NCBI GenBank assembly: GCA_964035545.1
Contig: OZ037766.1
Coordinates: 28,926,673 to 28,990,672, forward strand
Source: Bugula neritina
Lineage: Eukaryota; Bryozoa; Gymnolaemata; Cheilostomatida; Bugulidae
Direction of reading: 5' to 3'
DNA: 64,000 nucleotides
Part shown: piece by piece, positions 36,364 to 48,720 of the stretch
Numbering within the stretch: position 1 is the stretch's first letter
Layout: every line of letters starts with the position of its first letter
Program-made: the position numbers and the translations under genes
The notes under the pieces: generated by a model
The model's database searches: none
Told to the model about the DNA's origin: nothing
Seen by the model: only the letters and a program-made list of their open reading frames with translations

Positions 36364-38009
36364 CATGGCACTTGCACTGTCATAAGTGTACAATAAGTGA
36401 GTGGTGAGTTAGTGAAATCTAAATATTGAATTACAGATAAATTTGCTGGTAGAACAGGCTGTGTTCTTTGACAGTGTCCAAGCTGGAACTCATAGACAAA
36501 GACTATATATGCTCAAAGATGAAGTTTTCTGCACCCAAACTAATTTAAATTTGTGCAGTTGATCATGGCTGTACTTATTTTTAGCATAATGTAATGCTTA
36601 GTATATAATACTGTTTGCTATTCAAAATAGCAAGTGGTAACTGAATGAGAAATGCATTTACCACATTGTCATATGCTATAACCATATTACAGTTGAATGC
36701 TATAAGTAGAATCAAGCAAAAATTTACACTTTATTTAAATTTGCCACAGTACATATGCACCTGAAATAATTTGCTTGCTTTAACTTCCTGCAGTAAGTTA
36801 TGAGGTGCTCAGAATAAAATTCAACAAGAACCGTCATTAAGTTTTCAAGGCCAAGAGTTGACTTTTCTGACATCACAACTGTCTGATTTCTGAATGCAGT
36901 ATAGTCCAGTTTGCGCAATGTGACGTTGAAGCTATTCGCTAGCATCTAGCAAAAAACTGGTTGAGAGTTCAGTAAGTATTCTGAACATTGCATTAGTGCT
37001 TATCTATGTGAGTCTGAATATTTCACAGCTTTGTTCCAGACTACAGAGTCAAAATAGTCTAAAGTTAATTTCTACAATGTCTAATATTGCCAACATATGT
37101 AGATTTACTTGGCATACAAAAACTGCTTAAGTCTAGACTTTCAAGTTATTAAAAATGAAAATAAATAGCGAAATTATATTTGCTAAAACTTGATTTAGTA
37201 TACCCATATTTTTTTAAAAGAATAGGATTATTAATTTTATCTTTGCTATATTTTTTACAAGCTGCAAGAAATGTTTTGAATGCAGCTTTTTAGCAAAATT
37301 AGACGACTGAGGTATATTTTGCTTTTATTTTGCTACTGAAAACTCATATATATTGTATTGTAGTTTATTAGTAGTATATCATTATAAACACAGTATATGA
37401 CACCATCCTTTGAGCAAACAGGCTCTCTTATTATAGCAAGCAAGGCATAAATCAAAGCACAATCTAAAGTCGCATTCATATCTTCACAGTCTCCAGTCCG
37501 AAACCCAATTTGGCCGAGTTGAAATTTTACTAAGTTGCATTGGACTCTAAAAGCTTTTTGCTACTGACCAGAATTAGCACTCAACTGATATCTGCTATAG
37601 CCAATAACTATAATATTCTAGTTGATTGGTAATATATCAATATATACTTAGCATGATGTGGCATCATCCGTTAAACAGGATGAAATGATAGAAGGCTTCT
37701 GTGTAACGAGCAAGGTGTAAACCAAAGCGCAATCAATCTAAAGAGAATGTGTGGTGTGAGCAAGTTAGAGTCAAGGTAGAACCAATGAACATATTTTAGA
37801 TTATCTTACTCAGAATTTAATTCTATAACAATGACTCCACAAAACGTGACATAGCCTTTGCTTTTGTGAAAATCACTCTCCTTATATATTATAATGCACA
37901 ATACTGTCATTAAATTGTGTGTATTAAAGCCTAGTGTAGTGTATGAGCTACATTCTGTAAAATTAAAGTAAACAAAAATAAACGTATTATTAACAAGGCT
38001 TATAGCCAC
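36364..38009 (-). pseudogene. Coding-like fragments of an unrecognised repeated-module gene, set 1
   Basis: Minus-strand stretches with coding character, 5' to 3': about 37806-37960 (LGFNTHNLMTVLCIIIYKES; preceded by ttttacag and followed by gtaaga), about 37655-37745 (DCALVYTLLVTQKP), about 37375-37560 (FQLGQIGFRTGDCED then LDCALIYALLAIIREPVC), 36724-36945 (STLGLENLMTVLVEFYSEH) and about 36364-36493 (YEFQLGHCQRTQP). The motifs LG-x-NLMTVL, DCAL-x-Y-x-LL and FQLG recur, suggesting duplicated modules. I do not recognise the family and cannot join the pieces into a convincing gene. It may be a decayed gene carried along by the segmental duplication. Confidence 0.35.
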
Positions 38010-38310
38010 TTTCTTCTTCAGTTAAGGGGTTTTTAATTAGGAATCTATTGTACCAAAATTAAAGATTTGATTAATACAATTTTATAACAGAGTAAGTAAA
38101 TTAAAGAAAATAGAAATTTATAAATAGTGCAGCTTGAAAATTTATTTTGCTTCGCAATTTAAATAGTTTCTCAACATAAATTATTTAAAAATGTTATTCT
38201 TACAAAAGCTTTATAATAAAATACAATAAAATATGTTAGTCATACATTTTAGTATTAGATTGAAAAATCAATGGTAGCACACTATTCTACTTTTGTTAGC
38301 ACAAAGCTAT

Positions 38311-41088
38311 TTACTTAGAACAAACAACACAAGTAAGCTGTTTGTTTGCATCATATGGTGTACATTGTCCAGTAGTTCCCTGCCCTGAACAATCAGTTCT
38401 GACAAAGTAGAACAGAGCTCCATCTGAATTACTACTCATCCCTGTGAGGTACTCAGGATACTGATCTACACACTCATATGTAGCTGGATGGGCATGGATA
38501 TCACGCTCAGTCATTAGGTAACCTAAAAAGTATATAGAGGGAAGTTGAACTCCACTGTAAATACTAATTATAGCAACATTATATCTTTGTATGTTGTGGC
38601 AAGTTATATCATAATTCTTTGCTAAATTTTATAGGATAGCACTACTTCACCAAGCATGGTAATGGCAAATACATGAGTGGCGTATATTTAGCTTTTCAAA
38701 CTCTAACCTATAAATAATTCATAAGAAGAACTTTAAAACAAGTTGGCAAGAAACTCACAAATTATGATTAAATGATCTTACGCATTGAATGTACTACTCC
38801 TAATAATAAGTTCAATAATTATAGTTCATAATTTCTAAAAGCAATGTCAACATTTAGTAGATTGTATATTAATTATTGCCAACTTTCAAGAAAAATTAAT
38901 CTCAATTACCTTCATACTCCTTTGTCCACCCAGATGGACAAGATCTCTTAGCTGGAATCATCATAAGAGCTGGTCTGTTCTCTGTATAACATCTGGCACA
39001 TGGTACATTTTGGTTAAAGGTTGAAGTTGAAAAGATTCCATAACTATAAGATTGATATTCTGCACCATTTATAGCAGAGCCTCTAAACTCGCCATTAGTG
39101 TAAGCTTTGTTATATTGTGGATCAAAGGGCATACACTGGTAGTTAACTCCACCTCCAGTTTTTCCAGAATATTCACCACCAGCGAATCCTGACAAAATAT
39201 AACTGTCTTAATGGTATAAATGGTTGTACATATCATTAGTAAACATTACCTAATCAGTTTAACACTTAATTAGTTAGTTTACTTTGTGCTTAATAGCTAG
39301 TACGCTACTTAGAGGTAATAGCTGATCTATATTATTGTCATATTTTTCATATATAACTAAACTGTGATGTAAAATTATAATGATCAAATTCACCTTCATA
39401 AAGTACAGTTGATTGAGAGCCACAAGACTTTCTTCCCCATCTTACATAAACAACACCTCCTTCAACATGTGCCACATTGCCTGGAGCACCTTTTACTCCT
39501 TTCATGCCAGAAGCACCTTTCATTCCTTTAGGACCAGCTGCACCTGTAGCACCTTTTATGCCAGGATTCCCATTTTTTCCAGGTATTCCAGAAGCTCCTC
39601 GAGTTCCATTGACACCAGGCAAGCCAGAAATACCAGGTGATCCTAAATCTCCTTTAGCTCCTTTAAACCCAGGAACCCCTGTTGGACCTGTAAGTCCGGG
39701 ACTACCGGGTAATCCATCTCTTCCTATTTATTAAAAGTAACTAAAAGCTGCAGTTATACGCAGAACAGTATTCGCTAAAATGACATATAGGACACTTGTA
39801 ATCTGATGTAAATTTTAATTGATGAGTTAAGTTTCTCTCACCTTCACGACCATTTGCACCATCTTTACCATCATCTCCATCGCTACCATCTCTACCATCT
39901 CTACCATCTCTACCATCTTTACCAGAAACACCTCTAACCCCTAACACACATTGAGAACACATGATGACAAAATTAAGAATATAGCCTTTTAATGTCCTAC
40001 ACGTGTTAATGCATATAGCACCTTTAATGTGAAAATACAAGTCCTTGCAACAGCATGGAATTTTACAAAATTTAGGTCTTACAAACATTTACAGCCGTAT
40101 TATTCAATAAAAAATACAAACACCTACAAACTCAGTATTCACTAATATTCTTGGAAATACAATAAATTATGCAACTGGTAGTGGTTAAGTGCATGGTTCA
40201 TATAGTATTATTGGCTGCGCTAGCAATAGCTCTCATATTAGTAGCATCAGTACAAATAGTATTTATAGTAGAAGTGATAGTGGTAGTGGTAGTGGCAGTG
40301 ATAGTGGTAGTGATAGTGGCAGTGGTAGTGGTAGTGATAGTAGCAGTAGTAGCTGTGGTGGCAACATGAGCACCTATAAATTATAAAAGTCAAGTTTTTA
40401 CCGAAAATACAAAACCGAAAACTTTTTTCCGTCACTTTCACTAAAACTTTTCGTTTTAGGCAATTCTCCAGTCAACAGCTTGAAAAAAAAGAAAATGTAG
40501 CAGATAGAGCTGTCACTTTATACTTAAATCTACTCATTGAGTACATTATTATATGCATGCATTGTATTTTATATATTATTGTATAGTATTGCATGTTATT
40601 GTAGTAAATAAAATAGCAACACCGCACACATGAAGTCTTTATAAAGCTTCCAAACCCCTTTCTGACAAATAAATACAAAATTTAAATGTTTAAAGTATTC
40701 TTTGAGTAAAATATAATTACTTCTTGAGAGCTCTAGGCAATCCCAAAACAACTATAGCTGATATATAGTTCTAACTTACAGCTTTGAGTAAGGAGTAAAC
40801 TGTTGCTTGTAACTCTACAATAGTTTTCTGTTGAGTTTCAGATTCTTGCTGTTGAAGCTCTAATTCTTGCTGTAAAGCTTTATCTTTTAGCTGTAAGACT
40901 TCAACTTGCTGCTGTAAAACTCTCTTTTGTTGCTGATGCGTTTTGTTCTGTTGTTTGAGAATAACAATCAGTTCTTCTCTTTGCTCTGCCAGCAACTCTC
41001 TAACACCCTCTACATCATAACTTCCAACACCAGTTGAGTATCCAATCAGAGAACAGAGTGTGACCAAAGTTACTACTGGAACACGCAT
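38311..41088 (-). pseudogene. Short-chain collagen C4-like, copy C (type III), frameshifted in exon 2
   Basis: Exons: 40780-41088, 40402-40478, 39842-39940, 39394-39723, 38910-39188, 38311-38522. Exon 1 (MRVPVVTLVTLCSLIGY, then a long Gln-rich coiled coil) and exons 3-6 are open and complete, with all ten C-terminal cysteines. Exon 2 is 77 bp instead of the 91 bp found in every other copy: a 14-bp deletion removes codons for part of LLEQICI. After normal splicing the frame enters exon 3 at the wrong phase and stops within a few codons. No alternative donor of the right phase is evident in exon 2. Either the locus is dead or the deletion is an assembly error. Confidence 0.7.
40258..40370. repeat. 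Trinucleotide-type repeat (agtggt/agtgat) in intron 2 of copy C
   Basis: Runs of gtagtg, gtgatagtgg and gcagtagtag between exons 3 and 2. Shorter versions are found at 51127-51205 (copy E) and 61575-61645 (copy G). Confidence 0.85.
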
Positions 41089-41230
41089 CTTTTATGGTGT
41101 TCTTTTACCAAAACTTTTATGAAATCAAAGCACAAGGACACATTCGAACTGTCTATAACACTTTCTTCTCGGGACCTCGTTTAGTAAAGCCTTCTGACTC
41201 ACCTCTAGCACACTATGATTAGAAACAGAG

Positions 41231-41236
41231 TTTATA
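41231..41236 (-). promoter_or_regulatory. TATA box of collagen copy C
   Basis: TATAAA on the minus strand, about 145 bases before the ATG, with a plus-strand CCAAT at 41259-41263. Same arrangement as copy A. Confidence 0.6.
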
Positions 41237-41524
41237 CAACTTTAATATTCACGAAGAGCCAATGATTAAGTCACATCTGTTAGCTGGACCCAGCTGCTGT
41301 GTAATCAATCTCTCTACTTTATTCAGTTTGCTCATGAGATAGGAATAAGTCTTTTGTTACATTATTATAAAATATACATTTTATTGCCATTTGGTTTTGT
41401 ACTGTACCTATTATCTTTCCAAAATAATACACAGTTTCTTCTTTTTTATTTAATTTGAATAATTTGCTCTTTAATTTTTAAACTGAAAATACTTGTTCAA
41501 AGATTCTGGTTGCTTATAGGATTC

Positions 41525-41785
41525 TTATATACATTGTTATTGTCTACTATCACTATAATATTGTTATTGTTTACTATCATTATATTGTCATTGTTTACTA
41601 TCAATATATTGTTATTGTTTACTATCACTATATTGTTATTGTTTACTATCAATATATTGTTATTGTTTACTATCACTATATTGTTATTGTTTACTATCAC
41701 TAAATTATTATTGTTTACTATCACTATATTGTTATTGTTTACTATCACCATATTGTTATTGTTTACTATCGCTACCCTGTTATTT
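41525..41785. repeat. 24-bp minisatellite (tattgttattgtttactatcac-type), copy C/D spacer
   Basis: About ten units of 24 bp. The period is divisible by three, so open frames run through it on both strands (NNNNIVIV and related). These are artefacts of the repeat. Confidence 0.93.
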
Positions 41786-41972
41786 TTTATCAATATTATA
41801 GGCCTACTATAGTTTTCATTTGGCTATTTTGTTATTTTCTGGCACTTGGTGATGCACTTTATTTTTGATTATGAACGTCATCACTATAGCTTTAAAACTT
41901 TGTTTTACTTATAGAATGTGTACCATAACTTATAGCTGCACATTAAACTTATTATTTTTATAAAGTCACACG

Positions 41973-42016
41973 CCTAACCCAACACCTAACCAACCTAACC
42001 TTAACCTACCCCCTCC
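41973..42016. repeat. Degenerate CTAACC-rich tract, copy 2
   Basis: cctaacccaacacctaacc followed by aacctaaccttaacctaccc; next to spacer element copy 4. Confidence 0.7.
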
Positions 42017-42137
42017 AACTTTGGTGTAAAGAAGAAGTTATTAGAATTCCCTTTGACATCAGTATTTATATATTTGAAAAACTCAACATTCTGATCTTAT
42101 CATCTCATAGAAAAACTCAGTTTAAGAATTTTTTATA

Positions 42138-42368
42138 GACTGTATATTGAGGTATTCAGTTTAAGAAGGAAGTTCCTAGTTCATATCAGCTCATAAAATA
42201 ACTAATAATCATCAGTATTCAGTCACATTCAGTGTTATCTGATTCAATCATCAGTTCTGAGTACAAGTTTATTATCAGAATAATAGAAATATTTCATTTT
42301 TTTTAAGTAAACTCATGCATACTAATTTTAGGTATGCTTTGCTTTTATGTCATTTCTCTTTTACCTAA
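42138..42368. repeat. Conserved spacer element, copy 4
   Basis: Starts gactgtatattgaggtattc and marks the start of the second 10.7-kb unit. Confidence 0.85.
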
Positions 42369-42644
42369 ATTTTTTTATAAAAAGCAGTACCAGCTTTTAC
42401 TTACTAACAGCATCCCAGCTGTTTTATTTGCTTTTTTCTATGAGAACTAAAATGTTTTACAATAAAAATATATTACACTTTTTATTGCGACTAAAGTTAT
42501 AGATAATGTTGTGGCTGAGATAACATTTTGTGTAATATAAAATGATATATTCTGATGAAGTAGTGAAAAATTGAAAGCCAATGTCACAGACTTCATTGCT
42601 TACAAGTGATAGAAACTGTTGCACTTTTGCAATAGCAAGCCTGC

Positions 42645-43656
42645 TTATTTAGAACAAACAACACAAGTTAGCTGCTTCTTGTCATCATATGGTGGACAGT
42701 GTCCAGTAGTTCCCTCTCCAGAGCAATCAGCTCTGATAAAGTAAAACAGAGCTCCATTTGTATTACCACTCAGTCCTGTTATGTACTCAGGATTTTGATC
42801 TACACACTCATATGTAGTTGGTTTATGATCATGTCTTGAAGTCATAAGGTATCCTGAAAACACAAGCATATAAAACATTTTAAAGGAATTTAGACATGGG
42901 CAGTTTCTGTGAGCTTAAAGCAGTCAATAATGTGCCAGCCGGCAACAATGAAACTAGTAGTTGATATTATGTAATATAAACCTATAATCACACCATTGTC
43001 TATACTACCATCTTCTATACATACATTTCTAATTATCTGCTGCTATAGAGCTACAGTACCTTCATATTCTTTTGTCCACCCAGATAAACAAGATCTCTTA
43101 GCTGGAATCATCATAAGAGCTGGTCTGTTCTCTGTATAACATCTGGCACATGGTACATTCTGGTCATGAGCTGTATTAGAGAATATTCCATAATGTCTTT
43201 TAGATTGATATTCTGCTCCGCCCATGAAAGAGCCAGAAAAATCATCACCAGTGTACACTCTGTTATACTGTGGGTCAGGGGGCATGCATTGGTAGTTGAC
43301 TCCACCTCCACTGTGGGTATAATGTGATCCTCCAGCAAATCCTGTATGTTTACAAATGTAAAAACATAATGTGTTTGGGTGAATGTGAGTGCATGTGTGT
43401 ATGTATGTGTGTGTATGTGTGTGTATGTGTGTGCATGTATGTATGTGTGTATGTGTGTGTATGAGTGTGTATGATGTGTATGGTGTGTGTATGTGTGTAT
43501 GTTTGTATGGGTGTATGTATGTGGGTGTATGTATGTGGGTGTATGTATGTGCGTGTATGTGTGTGCATGTATGTATGTGTGCATGTGTGTGTATGTGTGC
43601 ATGTGTGTGTCTGTGTGTGTCTGTGTGTGTATGTGTGTGTATGTGTGTGTATGTGT

Positions 43657-43719
<63 letters not shown>

Positions 43720-45070
43720 CGCGTGCGTGTGCAGTTGTTTTCAACACCCAACCTTTATATAATAAAGTTGATTCTGCAATGCAGCTAGTTCTTCCCCATC
43801 TTGTATAAACAGCACCTTCTTCAACTTTATCAGATGGTGAACCTTTGATACTCTTTTCTCCTTTGCTCCCTGTTAAACCTTTCAAACCAACTTGTCCAGG
43901 TAATCCTGCTCTGCCAGTGGCTCCTTTTTGTCCAACAGCTCCTTTTGTTCCTTTCAGGCCTGGTGCACCAACTTCACCTTCTGAGCCTTTATCTCCCTTT
44001 AAACCTTGAGAACCGGGAAATCCAGCATTTCCAGGTAAACCAGTAATACCCACATCTCCTTTGAAACCCTTTGGACCCATTAAGCCAGGTGCACCAGGAA
44101 CTCCATCTCTGCCTGTATGAAGCAAAGCTTAATTCAAAAGTAAAACCTACAGGAACGGATTTCCTTAAATACTTACACTATGTTGTCTGTTATGAGAACA
44201 GCAACACTAAACTATTACCCACCACTAACACTGAGATATACTACGTACATGCATGTATCTTACCATCACGACCAGCAGCTCCATCTCTTCCATCTCTGCC
44301 ATTGCTACCATCTTTACCACTCAACCCCCTAACACCTTAAAAGCAAAGTATGCATGATATATTATAGGTCGCTGCTTTCTCACTTTTTGAAAGCAAACCA
44401 ATGAATTAATGCGTCATTCAAAACTGTGCGAATAACAGCTTTTGCAAAATTATACTCTAGAGCTTGAATAAATACAAATATAATTAAAATTGGGGTGCAT
44501 GAAGGTGCAATTAGGCTTACTTTAGTTTGGATGAAAAACTTTGAACAAATATGTTCAGGACAATTTGAAAAAAACTTTTACAAATTTAAGCAAATCACTT
44601 TCTAAACTATGTTTACCAAAGATGCAAATTTTCTCAACCAAATCACTTAAATCTCCTTCTTTTGGTCTTTCAATGTTTGTTTCTTTTGGCAATTTTCCAG
44701 TCAATAACTAAAAAAACAGATTGTATTTCAGTAATCATATTCTTGCGAGTGCAAATTTTTCTAAAACTACATCTATAGTAACACAATATAAGTATTGTAT
44801 TATCTCATAATACACAGTGTCTTGTAGCATTTCAATTTTTTTCTCTTGCAGTTCTATCTGCTGCTGCTGGGCTTCTGTCTGCTGTTTGACAACTTCAAAT
44901 ATTGTTGCTTCCAGCTTTTGCTGTTGCTCTTCTAATAACTTTTTAAATTCTTCCCCATTTCCACTGACCAGATTTGCAGGTAAGCAAGCGAGTAATAAGA
45001 TGCAGAGTGCAGTTACTAAAAATATTATAAGTAGATAACCAAATGAGTCATACATAGAACTGTTATACAT
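42645..45070 (-). pseudogene. Short-chain collagen C4-like, copy D (type II), exon 1 donor deleted
   Basis: Exons: exon 1 remnant 44812-45070, 44617-44707, 44264-44335, 43753-44112, 43060-43341, 42645-42853. Compared with copy B, 332 bp are missing (B coordinates 33726-34057), removing the last 17 bases of exon 1, its splice donor and most of intron 1. The junction shows 'aat' microhomology. Exon 1 now runs into intron sequence and stops after about 20 extra codons. A weak in-frame GT (exon ending at 44816) could restore splicing to exon 2 with loss of seven codons, so the locus may not be entirely dead. The other five exons are intact, and exon 4, intron 4 and exon 5 form one open frame of 360 codons. 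Confidence 0.6.
43384..43735. repeat. (TG)n microsatellite in intron 4 of copy D
   Basis: The longest of the three TG arrays at this position, within an intron of 411 bp (a multiple of three). On the gene strand it reads His-Thr repeats in the collagen frame, with no stop. Confidence 0.95.
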
Positions 45071-46770
45071 TACATTTTGTAAGTTGACATATAATACTTG
45101 TATAGCAATTTAATTATGTTAAATTCTAGTTATATTATAATTGCAATTTGTATAACAAATTAAAAAGCATTACTTTATTAGGATTTGAAATACTTTACAT
45201 AAGATATTTTATTGGCATTGCTACATTTTTATTCCATTCATTTTGTTAAAGTTTACATTATAGTTCAAAGCAGAATAATCTAAAATACTGCAACCATGCA
45301 TATTTGTAGGATTATATTACATAGTTTTTCCTCAACTATATTGCTAAGAGCCTAATAGCAAGAGCAGGACATAAACATTAATGTTATTTATAGCATCACA
45401 GAAATTGAGTCTAATCTTTTCATTCCTTATAAACAATTCATTACTTTTATCAGTCTTAGAAATGTATGTATATTACTAAATATTAATTCTTACCTATCTC
45501 AATTTTGTCCTGTTTGAGTAGCAGGACTACCAAATATTAATACTCAATCAATATTCATCAATGAAAACAACTAGATTAAAAGTAATAATTTAAATGTTTG
45601 TAGCAGCTACTGAACTGTCAGCTTTTAAATAGAAGATGGAAACATCCATTCTTACCTTCAGAATAAGAAACCTTCATCTCTATCTCTTAAATGCACATGG
45701 CAGATGCGAAATCTATAATGAAATGAATTGTTGGTATATAATAAATTGGTTACATTCAAATTGTCTAAACTAATCCAATCAATGGAGAGCTTTTTATTGC
45801 TGCTATAGATCCATGAACATACGATAAATAGATTAAAGAAAGAGTATATAACTTCTTTTATCTTTTTTGTCATTCGACTCTCAATTGAAAACTCAATGTT
45901 ACTAGTTTGCATTTCAAACCAGGTTATATATTATTTTGTGCTACATTTTTGTTATATTGCAAAGAAAACTTGTTAAACCACTGTTTAATCTATAAATACA
46001 TAAACCTAAATATATACCAAAACTTGCTTATACATAGCAACCCCAACCAGTGACCTATTGAAATATATTAGCACATTTAAATTGCTAAAATATTAAAAAT
46101 TTAACAGTTAACTTTATCATGTTTGTGGAAAAGCATTTGAATAACTTCAAGGTAGTTTATTTATATGTATGTGTATATGTATATGTATATTCATGCTAGA
46201 ATGTAGATATGTGTTCACATAGGTAAATGTTGCAATTTTTTCACCAGTAAAAATGCTTTAAAAGATATTTTCGACAACACCTGCTATAAATTAGAGGTGG
46301 GCATAAGTTGAATTGAATATATATATATGCATGCATTTTGAAAAGTACAATAAGTTGCATAGCTACAGGTTAAGTAACACTACGCAAAGCTATAGCAGAG
46401 AAAAAAGGTTGATTAAACAAAACCATAAAACTTAGCTGTAATTTCTTTCAACATCTGTGTACATGTATACAATGCCTGTACGTGTGTCTGCGTGTGTATT
46501 ATATATGTGCATGCATACATGTGCACTTCTCTAACAAAGAGTTTGTAGCTGTTTTATGGAAACTAATTTTATGTTATACTCAAGAAAAACAATTCTGATT
46601 GCTTAATAAAAATTAAAAATACTGCCTGAAAAAGATGTAAACCTAATTTGCTCATGTAAACTGTGCTTTTAAGCTTGCAAAACTTTTCTACGACAAAATT
46701 ATATAACAATGTAACTATTCCATTACAAAAGACAGTTTATAAAATGTATACCCAAATGTTTTTATTTTTA

Positions 46771-46998
46771 GACTGTATATTGAGGTATTCAGTTTAAGAA
46801 GGAAGTTCCTGGTTCACATCAGCTCATAGAATAACTAATAATCATCAGTATTCAGTCACATTCAGTGTTATCTGATTCAATCATCAGCTCTGAGTACAAC
46901 TTTATTATCAGAATACAAAAAAAGAATTTAGTTGTTTTATATTAACTCATGTAAATTAACTTAAGGTATGCTTTACTTTTAAATAGTTTCTCTTTTAC
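46771..46998. repeat. Conserved spacer element, copy 5
   Basis: Starts gactgtatattgaggtattc; almost identical to copy 3. Confidence 0.85.
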
Positions 46999-47129
46999 CA
47001 GAATAATAAAAATATTTTATTCTCCTTATATAAACCCATGTTTTAGGTATGCTGAGTTTTTATGTCATTGCTCTTGTGACTAATTTTTTTGATGGTAGGA
47101 AATAGCTGCATATTTAATTTGTAACAATA

Positions 47130-48720
47130 TTACAATACTGCACACCATGGCACTTTTACTGTCATAAGTGTACAATAAGTGAGTGGTGAGTAATTAGTGA
47201 AATCTAAGTATTGGATTTCAGATAAAGTTGCTGGTGGAATAGGCTGTGTTCTTTGACAGTGTCCAAGCTGGAACTCATAGACAAAGACTATATATATGCT
47301 CAAAAATGAAGTTTTCTGCACCCAAACTAATTTACATTTGTGCAGTTAATCACGGCTGTACTTATTTTTAGCATAATGTAATGCTTAGTATATAATACTG
47401 TTTGCTATTCAAAATAGCATGTGGTAACTGAATGAAAAATGCATTTACCACATCGTCATATGCTACCATATTACGGTTGAATACTATAAGTAGAATCAAG
47501 CAAAAATTTAGACTTTATTTAAATTTGCTACAGTATATATGCACCTGAAATAATTTGCTTGCTTTAACTTCCTGCAGTAAGTTATGAGGTGCTCAGAATA
47601 AAATTCAACAAGAACCGTCATTAAGTTTTCAAGGCCAAGAGTTGACTTTTCTGACATCATAACTGTCTGATTGCTGAATGCAGTATAGTCCAGTTTGTGC
47701 AATGTGGCGTTGAAGCTATTTGCTAGCATCTCGAAAAACTTGTTGAGAGTTCAGTAAGTATTCTGAATATGGCATTAGTGCTTATCTATATGAGTCTGAA
47801 TATTTCACAACTATGTTCCAGACTACAGAGTCAAAATAGTCTAAAGTTAACCACACAATGTCTAATATTGCCAACATAATATGTAGATTTACCTGGCATA
47901 CAAAAACTGCTTAAGTCTGGACCTTCAAGTTATTAAAAATGAAAATAAATAGCGAAATTATATTTGCTAAAACTTGATTTAGTATACCTATATTTTCTTA
48001 AAAGAATAGGATTATTAATTTTATCTGTGCTATATTTTTTACAAGCTGCAAGAAATGTCTTGAATGCAGCTTTTCAGCAAAATTAGTTGACTGAGGTATA
48101 TTTTGCTTTTATTTTGCTACTGAAAACTCATATCTGCTATATATTGTATTGTAGTTTATTAGTAGGCTAGTATATCATTATAAACACAGTATATGACACC
48201 ATCCTTTGACCAAAAAGACTTTCTTATTATAGCAAGCAAGGCATAAATCAAAGCACAATCTGAAGTTGCATTCATATCTTCACAGTCTCCAGTCCGAAAC
48301 TCAATTTGGCCGAGTTGAAATTTTAATAAGTTGCATTGGACTCTAAAAGCTTTTTGCTACTGACCAAAATTATCCCTTAACTGATATCTGCTATAGCCAG
48401 TAACTATAATATTTTAGTTGATTGGTAATATATCAATATATACTTAGCATGATGTGGCATCATCCGTTAAACAGGATGAAATGATAGAAGGATTCTGTGT
48501 AACGAGCAAGGTATAAATCAAAGCACAATCAATCTAAAGAGAATGTGTGGTGTGAGCAAGTTAGAGTCAAGGTAGAACCAATGAACATATTTTAGATTAT
48601 CTAACTCAGAATTTAGTTTTATAGCAATGACTCCACAAAACGTGACATATGCCTTTGCTTTTGTGAAAATCACTCTCCTTATATATTATAATGCACAATA
48701 CTGTCATTAAATTGCATGCT
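47130..48720 (-). pseudogene. Coding-like fragments of the unrecognised repeated-module gene, set 2
   Basis: Counterpart of 36364-38009. 47130-47321 (YEFQLGHCQRTQP) and 47508-47729 (STLGLENLMTVLVEFYSEH) are open, as is the FQLGQI / DCALIYALL stretch near 48165-48355. The outermost module near 48620-48720 has lost about 39 bases and gained a base, so it is broken here. Confidence 0.33.

Larger units (their letters stand above)
34317..38310. other. Large spacer between copies B and C
   Basis: Contains two possible 5' UTR exon ends for copy B with canonical minus-strand donors (exon edges near 34734 and 34881), conserved spacer element copy 3, and a set of coding-like fragments of an unrecognised family (36364-38009). 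The open frame at 34883-35128 has a stop just before the second donor and is not preserved in copy D, so it is not called as a gene. Confidence 0.5.
41089..42644. other. Spacer between copies C and D
   Basis: Holds the copy C promoter, a 24-bp minisatellite, a CTAACC-rich tract and spacer element copy 4. No exon seen. Confidence 0.65.

Noticed and set aside
40169-40386. Val/Ile-rich and Ser/Gly-rich frames near 40.2-40.4 kb
   Set aside because: They arise from the agtggt/agtgat repeat in intron 2 of copy C.
41497-41812. Open frames of about 100 aa on both strands (NNNNIVIV / LLLFTI repeats)
   Set aside because: A 24-bp minisatellite without stops gives open frames in several phases on both strands; same at 62801-63116.
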